Notes: generated by a model not told the origin, from the sequence alone. Shown: positions 9,060 to 20,152, numbered from the stretch's first letter. The stretch is DNA of 58,888 nt from Verrucomicrobiota bacterium (GCA_016871595.1 VHCY01000004.1:1-58888); one strand, 5' to 3'. A program made the numbers and translations.

Positions 9060-9266
9060 TCAGGCGGCCTTCGGCGCCTGGGCCTTCTTCTGGTTGAGGA
9101 TGGTCTCGAGGCGGGCGATGTCCTTGCGGAGGGCACGCAGCTCGTGGGTCTTCTCGACCTGGCCCGTCTGCTTGCGCAGGCGGAGCTGGAGCAGCTGACC
9201 GCGGATGTCGCGGAGCTTGGTCGAGATCTCGGCGGGCGCGAGTTCGCGGATTTCCTTGGAAGTCAT
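9060..9266 (-). CDS. rpmC: 50S ribosomal protein L29
   Basis: L29 lies next to the polypeptide exit tunnel. The 68-residue protein has the helical-hairpin pattern of the family ([33 protein letters not shown] followed by [15 protein letters not shown], split by a turn). Length is normal. It follows rplP by 22 bases. Confidence 0.95.
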   Translation of the reverse strand: MTSKEIRELAPAEISTKLRDIRGQLLQLRLRKQTGQVEKTHELRALRKDIARLETILNQKKAQAPKAA

Positions 9267-9288
9267 AGCGGCGGAACGGGTTGTCGGC

Positions 9289-9711
9289 TTAGGCTTGGGC
9301 GGCCTCGCGCGAGATGAAACGACAGTGGAAGGGCAGCTTGGCGTCCGCCAGGCGGAACGCCTCGCGGGCGACCGTCAGGGGTACACCGGCGAGTTCGAAG
9401 AGCACCGCGCCGGGCTTGATCACCGCGACGTAGTACTCGACCGGGCCTTTGCCTTGGCCCATTCGAACCTCGGCGGGCTTCTTGGTCACCGGCTTGTGCG
9501 GGAAGACGCGGATCCAAAGCTTACCCTTGCGCTTCAGGTGGCGCGAGATCGCGACGCGGGCGGCCTCGATCTGCTGCCCGGTCATCGGGCCGCGGGTGAG
9601 GGACTGGAGACCAAACTCACCGAAAGCGAGGGTGTTGCCGCGCTTGGCGTTGCCGGCGCGGGATCCCTTCTGCGACTTGCGGTATTTGGTGCGGGCGGGG
9701 GCGAGAGCCAT
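9289..9711 (-). CDS. rplP: 50S ribosomal protein L16
   Basis: L16 helps form the A site of the large subunit. The 140-residue product contains the family signatures [39 protein letters not shown] and [13 protein letters not shown]. It lacks the first residues of the usual LMPKR start and begins [17 protein letters not shown], which is normal in length overall. It is 36 bases after rpsC. Confidence 0.97.
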   Translation of the reverse strand: MALAPARTKYRKSQKGSRAGNAKRGNTLAFGEFGLQSLTRGPMTGQQIEAARVAISRHLKRKGKLWIRVFPHKPVTKKPAEVRMGQGKGPVEYYVAVIKPGAVLFELAGVPLTVAREAFRLADAKLPFHCRFISREAAQA

Positions 9712-9747
9712 AGGAGAATTCTCCGGTTAAGTGGTTGGGCGGGCGGC

Positions 9748-10380
9748 TCAGGAGTTGTCGGACTCCTGCTTGCAGATCCAGCACTTGACGCCGATCTTGC
9801 CGTAGACGGTGAGGGCCTCGGCGAACCCGTAATCGATGTTCTCGCGGAGGGTGTGCAGCGGCACGCGGCCCTTGCGCTGCCACTCGCGGCGGGCGATGTC
9901 GGCGCCGCCGAGGCGGCCCGAGCACTGGATCCGGATGCCTTCGGCACCGAGGGCCATCGCCATCTCGACGGCCTTCTTCATCGCGCGGCGGAAGGCGATG
10001 CGGCGCTCCAGCTGGAGGGCCACGTTCTCGGCCACCAAGGCGGCCTCGATCTCGGGCTTCTTGACCTCCTGGATGTCCAGCAGGATCTCCTTGCCGGTCA
10101 GCTTGGCGAGCTCCTCCTTGATCTTCTCGATCTCCTGGCCCTTGCGGCCGATGACGATGCCGGGCCGAGCGGTGTAGATCTTGACCCGCACCCGGTTCGA
10201 GGCGCGTTCGATGAAGATGCGCGGCACGGAGGCCTGCTTCAGCTTCTCCATCAGCTTGGTGCGGATCAGCTGGTCCTCGGCGAGCAACCGGCCGAATTCC
10301 TTCTTGCCCGCGTACCAGCGGGACTGCCAGTTGCGGCGGACGGCGAGGCGGAAACCAACGGGATTTGTCTTTTGGCCCAT
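9748..10380 (-). CDS. rpsC: 30S ribosomal protein S3
   Basis: S3 lies at the mRNA entry channel of the 30S subunit. The 210-residue protein starts [20 protein letters not shown], has the KH RNA-binding domain with the [14 protein letters not shown] motif (about residues 77-90) and the C-terminal block [20 protein letters not shown]. It lies 12 bases after rplV. Confidence 0.97.
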   Translation of the reverse strand: MGQKTNPVGFRLAVRRNWQSRWYAGKKEFGRLLAEDQLIRTKLMEKLKQASVPRIFIERASNRVRVKIYTARPGIVIGRKGQEIEKIKEELAKLTGKEILLDIQEVKKPEIEAALVAENVALQLERRIAFRRAMKKAVEMAMALGAEGIRIQCSGRLGGADIARREWQRKGRVPLHTLRENIDYGFAEALTVYGKIGVKCWICKQESDNS

Positions 10381-10392
10381 GGGAAAATGGAA

Positions 10393-10737
10393 TTACGAGT
10401 TGTCGGTGCCGTCCGAGAGGATGATACGAATGTGGGACATCTTCTTGCGCCGGGGCATCGCGGTGCCGCGGGCGCCCGCCTTGAAGCGCTTCAGCACGGG
10501 GCCGTTCTCGATGACCGCGCTGCGCACGGTCAGGGAATCGGCCGAGAGGTTGCGGTTGTTCTCGGCGTTCGCGATCGCGCTCTTGAGCGTCTTGGCGATC
10601 AGGCGCGCGGACTTGCGCGGCACGAGGCTCAGGAACTCGACCGCCTCCGCGGCCGGACGGCCTTGGATGGTGCGGGCGACCTCGCGCATCTTCTTGGGCG
10701 ACATGCGCGCGTAGCGAGTGAGGGCTTGGACTTCCAT
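10393..10737 (-). CDS. rplV: 50S ribosomal protein L22
   Basis: L22 lines the exit tunnel. The 114-residue protein contains ARMSPKKMREVARTIQGRP, KSARLIAKTLKSAIANAENN and the conserved C-terminal hairpin GTAMPRRKKMSHIRIILSD. Length is normal. It is separated from rpsS by an inserted gene for a small exported protein, which breaks the usual rpsS-rplV adjacency. Confidence 0.97.
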   Translation of the reverse strand: MEVQALTRYARMSPKKMREVARTIQGRPAAEAVEFLSLVPRKSARLIAKTLKSAIANAENNRNLSADSLTVRSAVIENGPVLKRFKAGARGTAMPRRKKMSHIRIILSDGTDNS

Positions 10738-10814
10738 GGTGGCTTGAGGATTCCGGCGGGAAAGGCCGGCGATAACGGCGCGGGGCGCCTTACCCTTTGG
10801 TTGGTCGATCTGGG

Positions 10815-11132
10815 TTAAGATTTGAGGAGCTTCAGGAGGGCGACGTCCCCGGGACGGACCGCTTGGTCCGCCGCCAGGCGGGTGATGAGGGCGGCGCTGA
10901 CCGCGGGCCGGAGCGCGACGAGGATGACCTCGCCGATCTCGCGACCATCGCGGACCAGCCGGCAGAGCATCCCCTGCCGCAGGCCGCCGTCGAACCCGGC
11001 ATCGAGGACCACGAGGTCCGCGACGCTTCCCGCTTCCACCGCCAGCACGGTGCCGGCACGGGGCGACGCCGCGGCCGCGGCCGCCGCGACCGGGAGCACA
11101 CCCGCCAGGAAGAGGGAAAGGAGACGACGCAT
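10815..11132 (-). CDS. Small exported protein of unknown function inserted between rpsS and rplV
   Basis: This 105-residue product begins MRRLLSLFLAGVLPVAAAAA, a clear Sec signal peptide with likely cleavage near residue 22-25. The mature part of about 80 residues is built of short beta-strand-like segments with glycine turns (GTVLAVEAG, VVLDAGFDGGLRQGMLCRLV, GEVILVALRP, VRPGDVALLKLLKS). It loosely resembles the small beta-barrel domains of MreC or FlgT C-terminal type; this is a weak resemblance. It lies eight bases from rpsS on the same strand, so it should be cotranscribed with ribosomal genes, though it cannot act in the cytoplasm. Function unknown. Confidence 0.75.
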   Translation of the reverse strand: MRRLLSLFLAGVLPVAAAAAAASPRAGTVLAVEAGSVADLVVLDAGFDGGLRQGMLCRLVRDGREIGEVILVALRPAVSAALITRLAADQAVRPGDVALLKLLKS

Positions 11133-11140
11133 CGGTAAAA

Positions 11141-11416
11141 TCAGATTTCCTTGCGGGTCATCCCGCCGTGCGCCTTGAACACGCGGGTCGGGGCGAACTC
11201 CCCGAGCTTGTGCCCGACCATGTTCTCGGTGACGTACACCGCGACGAACGCCTTGCCGTTGTGCACGCTGAACGTGTGGCCGACGAAGTCGGGGGTGATG
11301 GTCGAACGGCGGGACCAGGTCTGGATCGGCTTCTTGGTGCCGGCCTTGACCGCCTTCTCGATCTTCTCGAGCAGGTGGTAGTCGACAAAGAAGCCCTTCT
11401 TGATGGAACGTGCCAT
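11141..11416 (-). CDS. rpsS: 30S ribosomal protein S19
   Basis: S19 pairs with S13 in the 30S head. The 91-residue product begins [20 protein letters not shown] and shows the signature [40 protein letters not shown] (broken by turns), with the normal family length. It follows rplB by 18 bases. Confidence 0.97.
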   Translation of the reverse strand: MARSIKKGFFVDYHLLEKIEKAVKAGTKKPIQTWSRRSTITPDFVGHTFSVHNGKAFVAVYVTENMVGHKLGEFAPTRVFKAHGGMTRKEI

Positions 11417-11434
11417 GGTACGGAGGGGGCTGGA

Positions 11435-12304
11435 TTACTTCTGACCGCGCGGCTTGCGGCCGTTGTGGTGGACGATGATCTGGGCGTTCGACGGCTTGGA
11501 GCGGCGCCGGGTCGGGAAACCCTTGGCCAGCTGGCCCCACGGGGACACCAGCTGCTGGCGGCCGCCACCGCCCTTGGACTTGCCCTGACCGCCACCGTTG
11601 GGGTGATCGACCGGGTTCATCGCCATACCGCGGACCGTCGGGCGGATGCCGAGCCAGCGGGACCGGCCGGCCTTGCCGAGGGACTGCTGGTTGTGGTCGC
11701 CGTTGCCCACCTCACCGATCGTGGCGCGGCACTTGGCGTTCACGTGGCGCAGCTCGCCCGAGGGCATCTTGAGCGTCGCCTGACCCTCCTCGACGGCCAC
11801 CAGCTCCAGGCTGGCACCGGCGCTGCGGGCGATCTGCGCGCCGCGACCCGGCACGAGCTCGACGCAGTGCAGGCGCGTCGAAGGCGGGATGATCGCCAGG
11901 GGGAAGTTGTTGCCGACCGTGTAGTCGTTGGTCGTGGCCTTGTCGGAGGTCACGATCGTGTCGCCTACCTTGAGGCCCTTCGGGGCCAGGATATAGGCCT
12001 TCACGCCGTCGTTGTAAGCGATCAGGGCGAGGTTGGCCGAGCGATTGGGATCGTACTCGAGGGCCTGGACGCGGGCGGGCAGGTCGAGCCGGGACCGCTT
12101 GAAGTCCACGATCCGGTACAGCTGCTTGTGGCCGCCGCCACGATGGCGGGAAGTCACCCGGCCATAGACATTGCGGCCGCCGGACTTGTTCTTCGACTCG
12201 GTGAGGCCGCGCTCGGGGCGCTTGCGGGAGAGCTGGCCCGAGGTCTTGTTCAGGGCCGTGAAGCGGCCGGCGGGCGTCAGCGGACGAAAGGAATGGATAG
12301 GCAT
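11435..12304 (-). CDS. rplB: 50S ribosomal protein L2
   Basis: L2 is needed for subunit association and peptidyl transfer. The 289-residue protein has GRVTSRHRGGGHKQLYRIVDFKR near residue 48 and the highly conserved C-terminal block GMAMNPVDHPNGGGQGKSKGG with the functionally important histidine. It is slightly longer than the E. coli protein (273). It lies 28 bases after rplW. Confidence 0.97.
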   Translation of the reverse strand: MPIHSFRPLTPAGRFTALNKTSGQLSRKRPERGLTESKNKSGGRNVYGRVTSRHRGGGHKQLYRIVDFKRSRLDLPARVQALEYDPNRSANLALIAYNDGVKAYILAPKGLKVGDTIVTSDKATTNDYTVGNNFPLAIIPPSTRLHCVELVPGRGAQIARSAGASLELVAVEEGQATLKMPSGELRHVNAKCRATIGEVGNGDHNQQSLGKAGRSRWLGIRPTVRGMAMNPVDHPNGGGQGKSKGGGGRQQLVSPWGQLAKGFPTRRRSKPSNAQIIVHHNGRKPRGQK

Positions 12305-12332
12305 GGGGGGATCTCCGGAGGAGGGCGCGGGC

Positions 12333-12614
12333 TCAGACCAATTCGATCTTGTCGCCGGCCTTGAGGGTCACGATCGCCTTCTTGTAGTCGGAACCGACGC
12401 TGGGCCGGCCCTGGCGGCTGCGCTTGTTCTTGCCGCGGTAGGTCTGGGTGTTCACGCGGCGCACGGTGACCTTGAAGGTCTCCTCGACCGCGACCGCGAT
12501 CTGGTCCTTGGTGGCGTGGCCGTGCACCTCGAACGTATATTGGCCGAGCGTCGAGGAGAGCTTATTCGACTTCTCCGTGAGGCGGACGAGTTTGAGGATC
12601 TTGTCGGCTTGCAT
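12333..12614 (-). CDS. rplW: 50S ribosomal protein L23
   Basis: L23 sits at the tunnel exit and docks trigger factor and SRP. The 93-residue product has LTEKSNKLSSTLGQYTFEV, KDQIAVAVEETFKVTVRRVNT and a basic end (YRGKNKRSRQGR). Its ATG overlaps the stop of rplD as TAATG, which indicates translational coupling. Confidence 0.96.
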   Translation of the reverse strand: MQADKILKLVRLTEKSNKLSSTLGQYTFEVHGHATKDQIAVAVEETFKVTVRRVNTQTYRGKNKRSRQGRPSVGSDYKKAIVTLKAGDKIELV

Positions 12615-13249
12615 TAGTTCTTCCCTCCATTGGCGCGGGCCAAAATCGCCTCGAGCGCCTTCGTGCTGACGATGATCTTCGCGTACTGGGCGAGATCCAG
12701 GGTGTTGAGCTGGGCCGCGTCCTGGAGCGACACCCGCTCCAGATTGCGCGACGAGCGGGACGTCACCGCGTCGAAACCGGCGTCCACCAGCAGCACGCGG
12801 CCCTTGGGGGCGATGCGGGTGACGACCTCGTTCACCGCCTTGGTCTTGGCGACGCCGGCCTGGAAGGCCTCGATGACGGCGAGCTCGCCCGCGGTGCAGC
12901 GGTCGAAGAGGGCGCGGCTGAAGGCGAGGCGGCGGACGCGCGCGTTCACCTTCTTGGAATAGTCACGGGGCTTGGGCCCGAAGACGACGCCACCGCCGAC
13001 CCACAGGGGGGAGCGGATGGAACCGGCGCGGGCGCGGCCGGTGCCCTTCTGCCGCCACGGCTTCTTGCCGCCACCCCGGACCTCGCCGCGGGTCTTGGTC
13101 GAGTGCGTGCCCTGGCGGTTGTTCGCGTTGATCGCGACGATGACCTCCTTGACCGCCTGCAGGCCCTTGTCGCCCTCGAAGGTCGGCACGTTCGCGAAAT
13201 CGCGTTCGCTGCTGGTCTTGCCGTCGGAACTGAAGACTACGAGTTTCAT
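12614..13249 (-). CDS. rplD: 50S ribosomal protein L4
   Basis: L4 extends into the exit tunnel, and in E. coli it also represses the S10 operon. The 211-residue protein contains the tunnel loop signature GTHSTKTRGEVRGGGKKPWRQKGTGRARAGS (split across a turn) and VFGPKPRDYSKKVNARVRRLAF. Length is normal. It ends by overlapping rplW by one base. Confidence 0.97.
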   Translation of the reverse strand: MKLVVFSSDGKTSSERDFANVPTFEGDKGLQAVKEVIVAINANNRQGTHSTKTRGEVRGGGKKPWRQKGTGRARAGSIRSPLWVGGGVVFGPKPRDYSKKVNARVRRLAFSRALFDRCTAGELAVIEAFQAGVAKTKAVNEVVTRIAPKGRVLLVDAGFDAVTSRSSRNLERVSLQDAAQLNTLDLAQYAKIIVSTKALEAILARANGGKN

Positions 13250-13263
13250 CTCAGGGTTCTCCT

Positions 13264-13983
13264 TTACTTCTTGGCTGCGGCCTTGGCTTCCTTCGCCGGC
13301 TTCGCTTCCTTGGCGGGAGCCGGGGCGGCCGCCGGGGCGACCACCGCACGCTGGCCCTTGATCGCCGTGCGCACCAGCACGTCGTCGCCGTTCGCGCCGG
13401 GAATGGCGCCCTTCACGAGGATCAGGTTGCGTTCCGCGATGACCCGCACCACGCGCAGGTTCTGCACCGTGCGGCGCTCCGAGCCCATATGCCCGGGCAT
13501 CGACTGGTTCTTCCAGGAACGGCCGGGCGTCTGGCGCATACCGATCGACCCGATGCGGCGGTGGAACATCGAGCCGTGGGAGGCCGGACCACCGGCGACC
13601 CGCCAGCGCTTGACCACGCCCTGGAAACCCTTGCCCTTGGTCACGCCGATCACGTCGACCAGCTGGCCCTCGGTGAAGGCCGCGGCGGTGACGACGTCAC
13701 CGACCTTCAGCTTGGCCTCCGCGTCGAGGCGGACCTCGGCGAGCACGCGGGGGGCGGCATCGAGACCGGCCTTCTTCGCGTGTCCGAGCTCACCGGCGGA
13801 GCTGTTCTTTTCCTTCTGACGGGCGAACCCGAGCTGCACGGCGTGATAGCCATCACGGGCGGCGGTCTTAACTTGGACGACGGCGCAGGGGCCGGCCTCG
13901 ACCACGGTGACCGGCACGAGCACATTCTGTGCGTCGTAAACCTGGGTCATCCCGAGTTTCTTTCCTAGAATTTCGGAGATCAT
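13264..13983 (-). CDS. rplC: 50S ribosomal protein L3 with short Ala/Lys tail
   Basis: L3 helps form the peptidyl transferase centre. The 239-residue protein begins MISEILGKKLGMTQVYDA and has the central signature VIGVTKGKGFQGVVKRW, then GSIGMRQTPGRSWKNQSMPGHMG. The last 25 or so residues are an Ala/Lys/Glu tail beyond the normal family length. It is preceded by a 153-base gap with two hairpins, by far the longest gap between genes in the operon. Confidence 0.97.
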   Translation of the reverse strand: MISEILGKKLGMTQVYDAQNVLVPVTVVEAGPCAVVQVKTAARDGYHAVQLGFARQKEKNSSAGELGHAKKAGLDAAPRVLAEVRLDAEAKLKVGDVVTAAAFTEGQLVDVIGVTKGKGFQGVVKRWRVAGGPASHGSMFHRRIGSIGMRQTPGRSWKNQSMPGHMGSERRTVQNLRVVRVIAERNLILVKGAIPGANGDDVLVRTAIKGQRAVVAPAAAPAPAKEAKPAKEAKAAAKK

Positions 13984-14136
13984 TGGGCTAAGCGGTAGGT
14001 GGATTAGGTTCCGTTGGACGGACCTACTTTAGCGGGGCCGGGAGGTTCCCCGGGGGGAACATCGGCGTCTGCTAACTGTAGAGGGACGAATCCGGGTGGA
14101 GGGAAAAAGCGGGGTGGAGGGAGGCAGCCGGGCGAC
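13984..14136 (-). promoter_or_regulatory. Structured 153-base leader between rpsJ and rplC
   Basis: No gene fits here. Two inverted repeats are seen: GTTCCCC-GG-GGGGAAC at 14045-14060, and TAGG(T)TCCGT-TGG-ACGGA-CCTA at 14005-14026, about 22 bases before the rplC ATG. The G/C-rich first hairpin has no T-run after it, so simple termination is not favoured. A ribosomal-protein-responsive leader or an internal promoter is possible; the role is inferred from position only. Confidence 0.4.
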
Positions 14137-14445
14137 TCAGACGTTGATGGTGATGTCCACGCCCGACGGCAAATTGAGCTTCTTCAGCTCGTCCACCGTC
14201 TGCGCGGTGGGCTCGATGATGTCGATCAGGCGCTTGTGCGTGCGGGTCTCAAACTGCTCCATCGACTTCTTGTCGACGTGCGGGGACCGGTTGACCGAGA
14301 GCTTCTCGATGCGCGTGGGCAGCGGGATCGGGCCGGAGACCCGGGCGCCCGACCGCTTGGCCGTCTCGACGATGTCCTGGGCTGACTGGTCGATGACGCG
14401 GTAGTCAAAGCCCTGGAGTTTGATGCGGATGCGCTGGCCTTTCAT
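14137..14445 (-). CDS. rpsJ: 30S ribosomal protein S10
   Basis: S10 is a 30S head protein and, as NusE, a partner of transcription antitermination factors. The 102-residue product has [52 protein letters not shown] (spanning the RNA-binding loop) and the conserved end [11 protein letters not shown]. It comes directly after fusA (20 bases); the tuf gene often found between them is absent. Confidence 0.97.
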   Translation of the reverse strand: MKGQRIRIKLQGFDYRVIDQSAQDIVETAKRSGARVSGPIPLPTRIEKLSVNRSPHVDKKSMEQFETRTHKRLIDIIEPTAQTVDELKKLNLPSGVDITINV

Positions 14446-14465
14446 AACGGGAGAGGGACTGGGGG

Positions 14466-16655
<2,190 letters not shown>

Positions 16656-16674
16656 TGGCGGGAGGAGCGGGCGG

Positions 16675-17148
16675 TTACCAGCGCAGGTGGGCGAAGGCGC
16701 GATTGGCCTGGGCCATCTTGTGCGTGTCTTCCTTCTTCTTCACCACCGAGCCCGTGTTGTTGTAGGCGTCGACGATCTCCGCGGCGAGGGCGTCGCGCAT
16801 CGGGATGCCCTTGCGGGCGCCGGCGGCGGCGACGATCCAACGAAGCGCGAGCGACTCCTGGCGCTCAAACGAAATCTCGATCGGCACCTGGTAAGTGGCG
16901 CCACCGACGCGGCGGCTCTTCACCTCGAGGCGGGGACGGGCGTTCTCGAGCGCGCCCAGCAGGAGGTCGACCGGGTCGCCCTTCTGCAACTTCTCGGAGA
17001 CCTTCTCAAAGGCCCCGTAAACGATGCGCTGGGCAAGGTTCTTCTTGCCCCCCTTCATGATCACATTGACAAGGTGCGCGACCAGGGGGCTCTGGTAGCG
17101 GAGATCGGGCTGAACCTGGCGCTTCTCTGCGCGGTGACGGCGGGACAT
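16675..17148 (-). CDS. rpsG: 30S ribosomal protein S7
   Basis: S7 initiates assembly of the 30S head. The 157-residue protein begins [20 protein letters not shown] and has the family blocks [40 protein letters not shown] and the C-terminal [21 protein letters not shown]. Length is normal. It follows rpsL by 27 bases. Confidence 0.97.
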   Translation of the reverse strand: MSRRHRAEKRQVQPDLRYQSPLVAHLVNVIMKGGKKNLAQRIVYGAFEKVSEKLQKGDPVDLLLGALENARPRLEVKSRRVGGATYQVPIEISFERQESLALRWIVAAAGARKGIPMRDALAAEIVDAYNNTGSVVKKKEDTHKMAQANRAFAHLRW

Positions 17149-17175
17149 GGCGGGAGTGGCGGGGGACGGAAGGGA

Positions 17176-17556
17176 TTACTTGGCGGCCTTCGGGCGCTTG
17201 ACGCCGTACTTGGAGCGGGAGCGGCGGCGCTTCTCGACGCCGGTGGCGTCCAGAGTGCCGCGGACGATGTGGTAACGGACGCCGGGGAGATCCTTCACGC
17301 GGCCGCCGCGGACGAGCACGATCGAGTGCTCCTGCAGATTGTGGCCCTCGTCCGGAATGTAAGAGATAACCTCATTGCCGTTCGTGAGTCGGACCTTGGC
17401 GACCTTGCGGATGGCCGAATTCGGCTTCTTCGGGGTGCGGGTCATCACCTGAACGCAAACGCCGCGGCGGAAGGGATTGCCCGCCAGGGCCGGGGACTTC
17501 GACTTGGCGGTCACCTGGCGGCGGCCTTTGCGCACGAGTTGGTTAATGGTCGGCAT
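17176..17556 (-). CDS. rpsL: 30S ribosomal protein S12
   Basis: S12 is the decoding-centre protein in which streptomycin resistance mutations arise. The 126-residue product begins [20 protein letters not shown] and contains the conserved loops [17 protein letters not shown] and [20 protein letters not shown]. Lysines at the two classic streptomycin positions are present, so no target-site resistance is apparent. It is the first gene of the leftward operon, facing the rightward exosortase gene across a 210-base gap. No good Shine-Dalgarno sequence precedes it. Confidence 0.97.
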   Translation of the reverse strand: MPTINQLVRKGRRQVTAKSKSPALAGNPFRRGVCVQVMTRTPKKPNSAIRKVAKVRLTNGNEVISYIPDEGHNLQEHSIVLVRGGRVKDLPGVRYHIVRGTLDATGVEKRRRSRSKYGVKRPKAAK

Positions 17557-17601
17557 ACGCGGAGGTTATTCTTACGAGGGAAACAGGACGAAAAGGGGAA
17601 A

Positions 17602-17630
17602 ACGCTACCGGCGGCGAAACCGCGGGCAAG
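17602..17630 (-). promoter_or_regulatory. Candidate promoter of the ribosomal superoperon
   Basis: On the minus strand CTTGCC (17630-17625) and TAGCGT (17607-17602) are separated by 17 bases and lie about 50 bases upstream of rpsL, in the divergent gap. The match to sigma-70 consensus is only fair, so this is a tentative call based on spacing and place. Confidence 0.3.
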
Positions 17631-17766
17631 CACAATCTCGATCAAACTGCGGGAAACGTCGTCCGTGGTCGGACGACGGAACCGGCAAGCGCGTCGACCC
17701 GCGTCGCCGCGGACAAGCGCAAAATCGCGCTCGCTTCCCCGAGGAAGCCGGTTTCCCTCCGCCCGA

Positions 17767-18777
17767 ATGCGCGCCGGCTGGATGAAAATCCGCTCCGACC
17801 TCCCGGGCTCCCTCGGGCTCGCGCTGCTGCTTGCCGGCGGCTTTATGCTCTTTACCGCTTGGGACCAGTCCCACTGGTGGCGGGTGAAGCAGGACTACTC
17901 CTTCGGCTGGCTCGTACCGCTCTTGGTCGCGTTCGTGGTGCACGACCGATGGCCTCGCATCCGCGCAGCCGCCGCGGCCTGCGCCCAGCCGCACAGCCCC
18001 CGCGCCGCCGGGTGGCAGGGCTGGCTCCTCGCGACTTTAACCGGCTCCGCGCTGCTGCTGGGCGCGGCGTTTTTTCTCCTCGGCTCCTTCTATCGCGCCG
18101 GAGCTGGCACCTCCCAGCCCGGCACGCTCGCCATCACGCTGGGCATGGCCGGAATTACCGCAGCTCTGCTGGTGCTGAACGCCCCGCCGACCCCCTCCCC
18201 TACCCCGGCTGGTCTGACCACGGACGCTCGGCTCCGCCTCGCCAGCCTCTTTCTGTTCCCCGTGCTGATCTGGCTCGTCTCCGCCCCGATGGTCTCGGCC
18301 GTGGAGTCTAAGCTGAACCTAGTCCTCCTTCGGCGCGTGGTGGCCGTGGTGGCGTTCGTCTTCGACGCGCTCGGCCTGCCGATCGAGCAACGCGGCAACG
18401 TGCTCGCCCTCCCGCCGGTCAACGGCCAAGCCAACCTAGTCGGCGTGGAGGACGCATGCTCCGGCATTCGTTCCCTCACCGCCTGTCTTTTCGCCGGTTC
18501 GTTCCTCGCGGCGGTATTCGTGCAGCAGGCGTGGAAGAAGGTTGCACTCGTCGTCGCTGCCCTGCTGCTGGCGTTTGTGACGAACCTCGCCCGCAGCTTA
18601 TTCCTCACCGCTTGGGCCTACCGCCATGGCCACGCCGCGATCGAGGGCACGGTCCACGATCTGGCGGGCTACGCAGTCCTTGGCGGCACCGTTCTCGGCC
18701 TGCTCGGGCTCCTCCCGCTGCTTAACCTCCGGCTGCTACCCGCGGGACGCCCGCCCCCGGCCGCCCCGAGCCCGTGA
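17767..18777 (+). CDS. Exosortase/archaeosortase family transpeptidase
   Basis: Exosortases are polytopic inner-membrane enzymes that cut C-terminal sorting signals and are usually linked to exopolysaccharide and surface-protein export. The 336-residue protein has about eight hydrophobic segments and the catalytic triad of the family: Cys231 in VEDACSGIRSL, Arg276 in NLARSLFLTAW and His297 in VHDLAGYAVLGG. The start is either ATG 17767 or ATG 17782 (five codons later); neither has a clear Shine-Dalgarno sequence. Its TGA overlaps the GTG of waaA. Two tiny proteins near 49.3-49.7 kb have tails that look like its substrates. The exosortase subclass cannot be assigned by eye. Confidence 0.9.
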   Translation: MRAGWMKIRSDLPGSLGLALLLAGGFMLFTAWDQSHWWRVKQDYSFGWLVPLLVAFVVHDRWPRIRAAAAACAQPHSPRAAGWQGWLLATLTGSALLLGAAFFLLGSFYRAGAGTSQPGTLAITLGMAGITAALLVLNAPPTPSPTPAGLTTDARLRLASLFLFPVLIWLVSAPMVSAVESKLNLVLLRRVVAVVAFVFDALGLPIEQRGNVLALPPVNGQANLVGVEDACSGIRSLTACLFAGSFLAAVFVQQAWKKVALVVAALLLAFVTNLARSLFLTAWAYRHGHAAIEGTVHDLAGYAVLGGTVLGLLGLLPLLNLRLLPAGRPPPAAPSP

Positions 18778-20090
18778 CGTCCCCACTGCTCTGGCTCTAC
18801 CGGGCCCTGTTCACTCCGGCGCTCCTCGCGCTCGCCCCCCGGTACGGCCTCCGGATGATTCGGCGCGGCGGTTACGGCCCCGGATTTTCCCAGCGCCTCG
18901 GCTGGCTCGCTCCGCTCCCCCCGCCCACGCCCGGCCGCACCCGCGTTTGGGTGCAGGCGGTCAGCGTCGGCGAACTGCTCGCGCTTGGACCGGTACTCCG
19001 GGGGCTGCACGCGGCCGGCGCCGAGATCGTGCTCACGACGACCACCAGCACCGGCCGGCGCCTCGCCGCGGAACGCTACGGCTCGCTCGCTTCCACCCTC
19101 GCCTACTTTCCCCTCGACGCCTGGCCGTGCTCGGCCGCCGCGTGGCGAGCGCTGCAACCCCAGCTGGTGGTGCTGGCCGAAGGCGAACGGTGGCCGGAAC
19201 ACTTGCATCAGGCCGCACACCGCGGCGTGCCCGTGGTTTGCGTTAACGCGCGCCTCAGCGACCGTTCCTTCCGCCGGCTCAGCCGGGTGCCCGGGCTGGC
19301 GCCGCTGGTCCTCGGCCGCCGCACCCGCTTCCTCGCCGCCTCGGCTCTCGACGCCAACCGCCTCGTTCGTCTCGGTGTCAGCGAGGACCGGGTCAGCATC
19401 ACCGGCAACCTCAAGCTCGACGTGACGCCCAGCACCTGCCCGCCCGCGGAGCAGGTGCGGTTGCGCCGGGAACTGGGCTTGGGGGCGGGACCGCTGCTGC
19501 TCGGCGCCTCGACCTGGGCCGGGGAGGAGGCGGCGCTGCTCGCGGCTTGGCGCCAGGCCCGCGCCCAAGGCCTAGAGGCCCAATTGCTGCTGGTGCCCCG
19601 CCACGCCGAGCGTCGGGGGGAGGTGCAGCAGACTCTCCACACCGCGGGCGTGCGCGGCCACTTCCGCACCGACGGCCCCGCCCCGAGCCCGGTCGAGGTG
19701 GCGGTCGCCGACACCACGGGCGAACTGGCCCTGCTCACGCACCTCGCGGACGTCGTCTTTGTGGGCAAAAGCCTGCCCCCGCACACGGAGGGTCAGAGTC
19801 CGGTGGAAGCCGCGGCCCTTGGCAAAACCCTCCTGCTCGGTCCGGGGATGAGCAACTTCCGCACGGTCGCCGGGGAACTCCTCGCCGCCGGCGCCGCCGA
19901 GACGGTTGCCACGCCGGCCGCGCTCGCTGCCGCCGCGACCCGGCTACTGTCCGATCCCGCCACCCTCGCCGCCCGCGGCCAGGCCGCCGAAGCGTGGCAC
20001 GCCCGGAACCGCGGCGCCGCCGATCGCACCCTCGCCGCGCTCCAGCCGTTCCTCACCGCCCCCGCCGCGGCGGCGCGGCCGGGTTGCTAA
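18774..20090 (+). CDS. waaA: 3-deoxy-D-manno-octulosonic acid (Kdo) transferase
   Basis: WaaA adds Kdo to lipid A at the inner membrane, an early step of LPS core synthesis, so its presence argues for an LPS outer membrane. The 438-residue protein starts with a membrane-associated segment (MTSPLLWLYRALFTPALL) and has the N-terminal Kdo-transferase block WVQAVSVGELLALGPVLRGL, then TTTTSTGRRLA and the acceptor-domain motif DVVFVGKSLPPHTEGQSPVEAAALGK. The GTG start overlaps the exosortase stop as GTGA, so the two are probably translated together. Confidence 0.92.
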   Translation: MTSPLLWLYRALFTPALLALAPRYGLRMIRRGGYGPGFSQRLGWLAPLPPPTPGRTRVWVQAVSVGELLALGPVLRGLHAAGAEIVLTTTTSTGRRLAAERYGSLASTLAYFPLDAWPCSAAAWRALQPQLVVLAEGERWPEHLHQAAHRGVPVVCVNARLSDRSFRRLSRVPGLAPLVLGRRTRFLAASALDANRLVRLGVSEDRVSITGNLKLDVTPSTCPPAEQVRLRRELGLGAGPLLLGASTWAGEEAALLAAWRQARAQGLEAQLLLVPRHAERRGEVQQTLHTAGVRGHFRTDGPAPSPVEVAVADTTGELALLTHLADVVFVGKSLPPHTEGQSPVEAAALGKTLLLGPGMSNFRTVAGELLAAGAAETVATPAALAAAATRLLSDPATLAARGQAAEAWHARNRGAADRTLAALQPFLTAPAAAARPGC

Positions 20091-20152
20091 CGCGCACCAA
20101 CTTCAGGATTGCACCGGGCTCGCCCCCTCCTTCACGGTCGACGTTTCGATCG

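Noticed and set aside
17176-17556. Streptomycin-resistance form of S12
   Set aside because: Lysines are present at the usual target loops (TPKKPNSA and [10 protein letters not shown]), so there is no sign of a resistance mutation.
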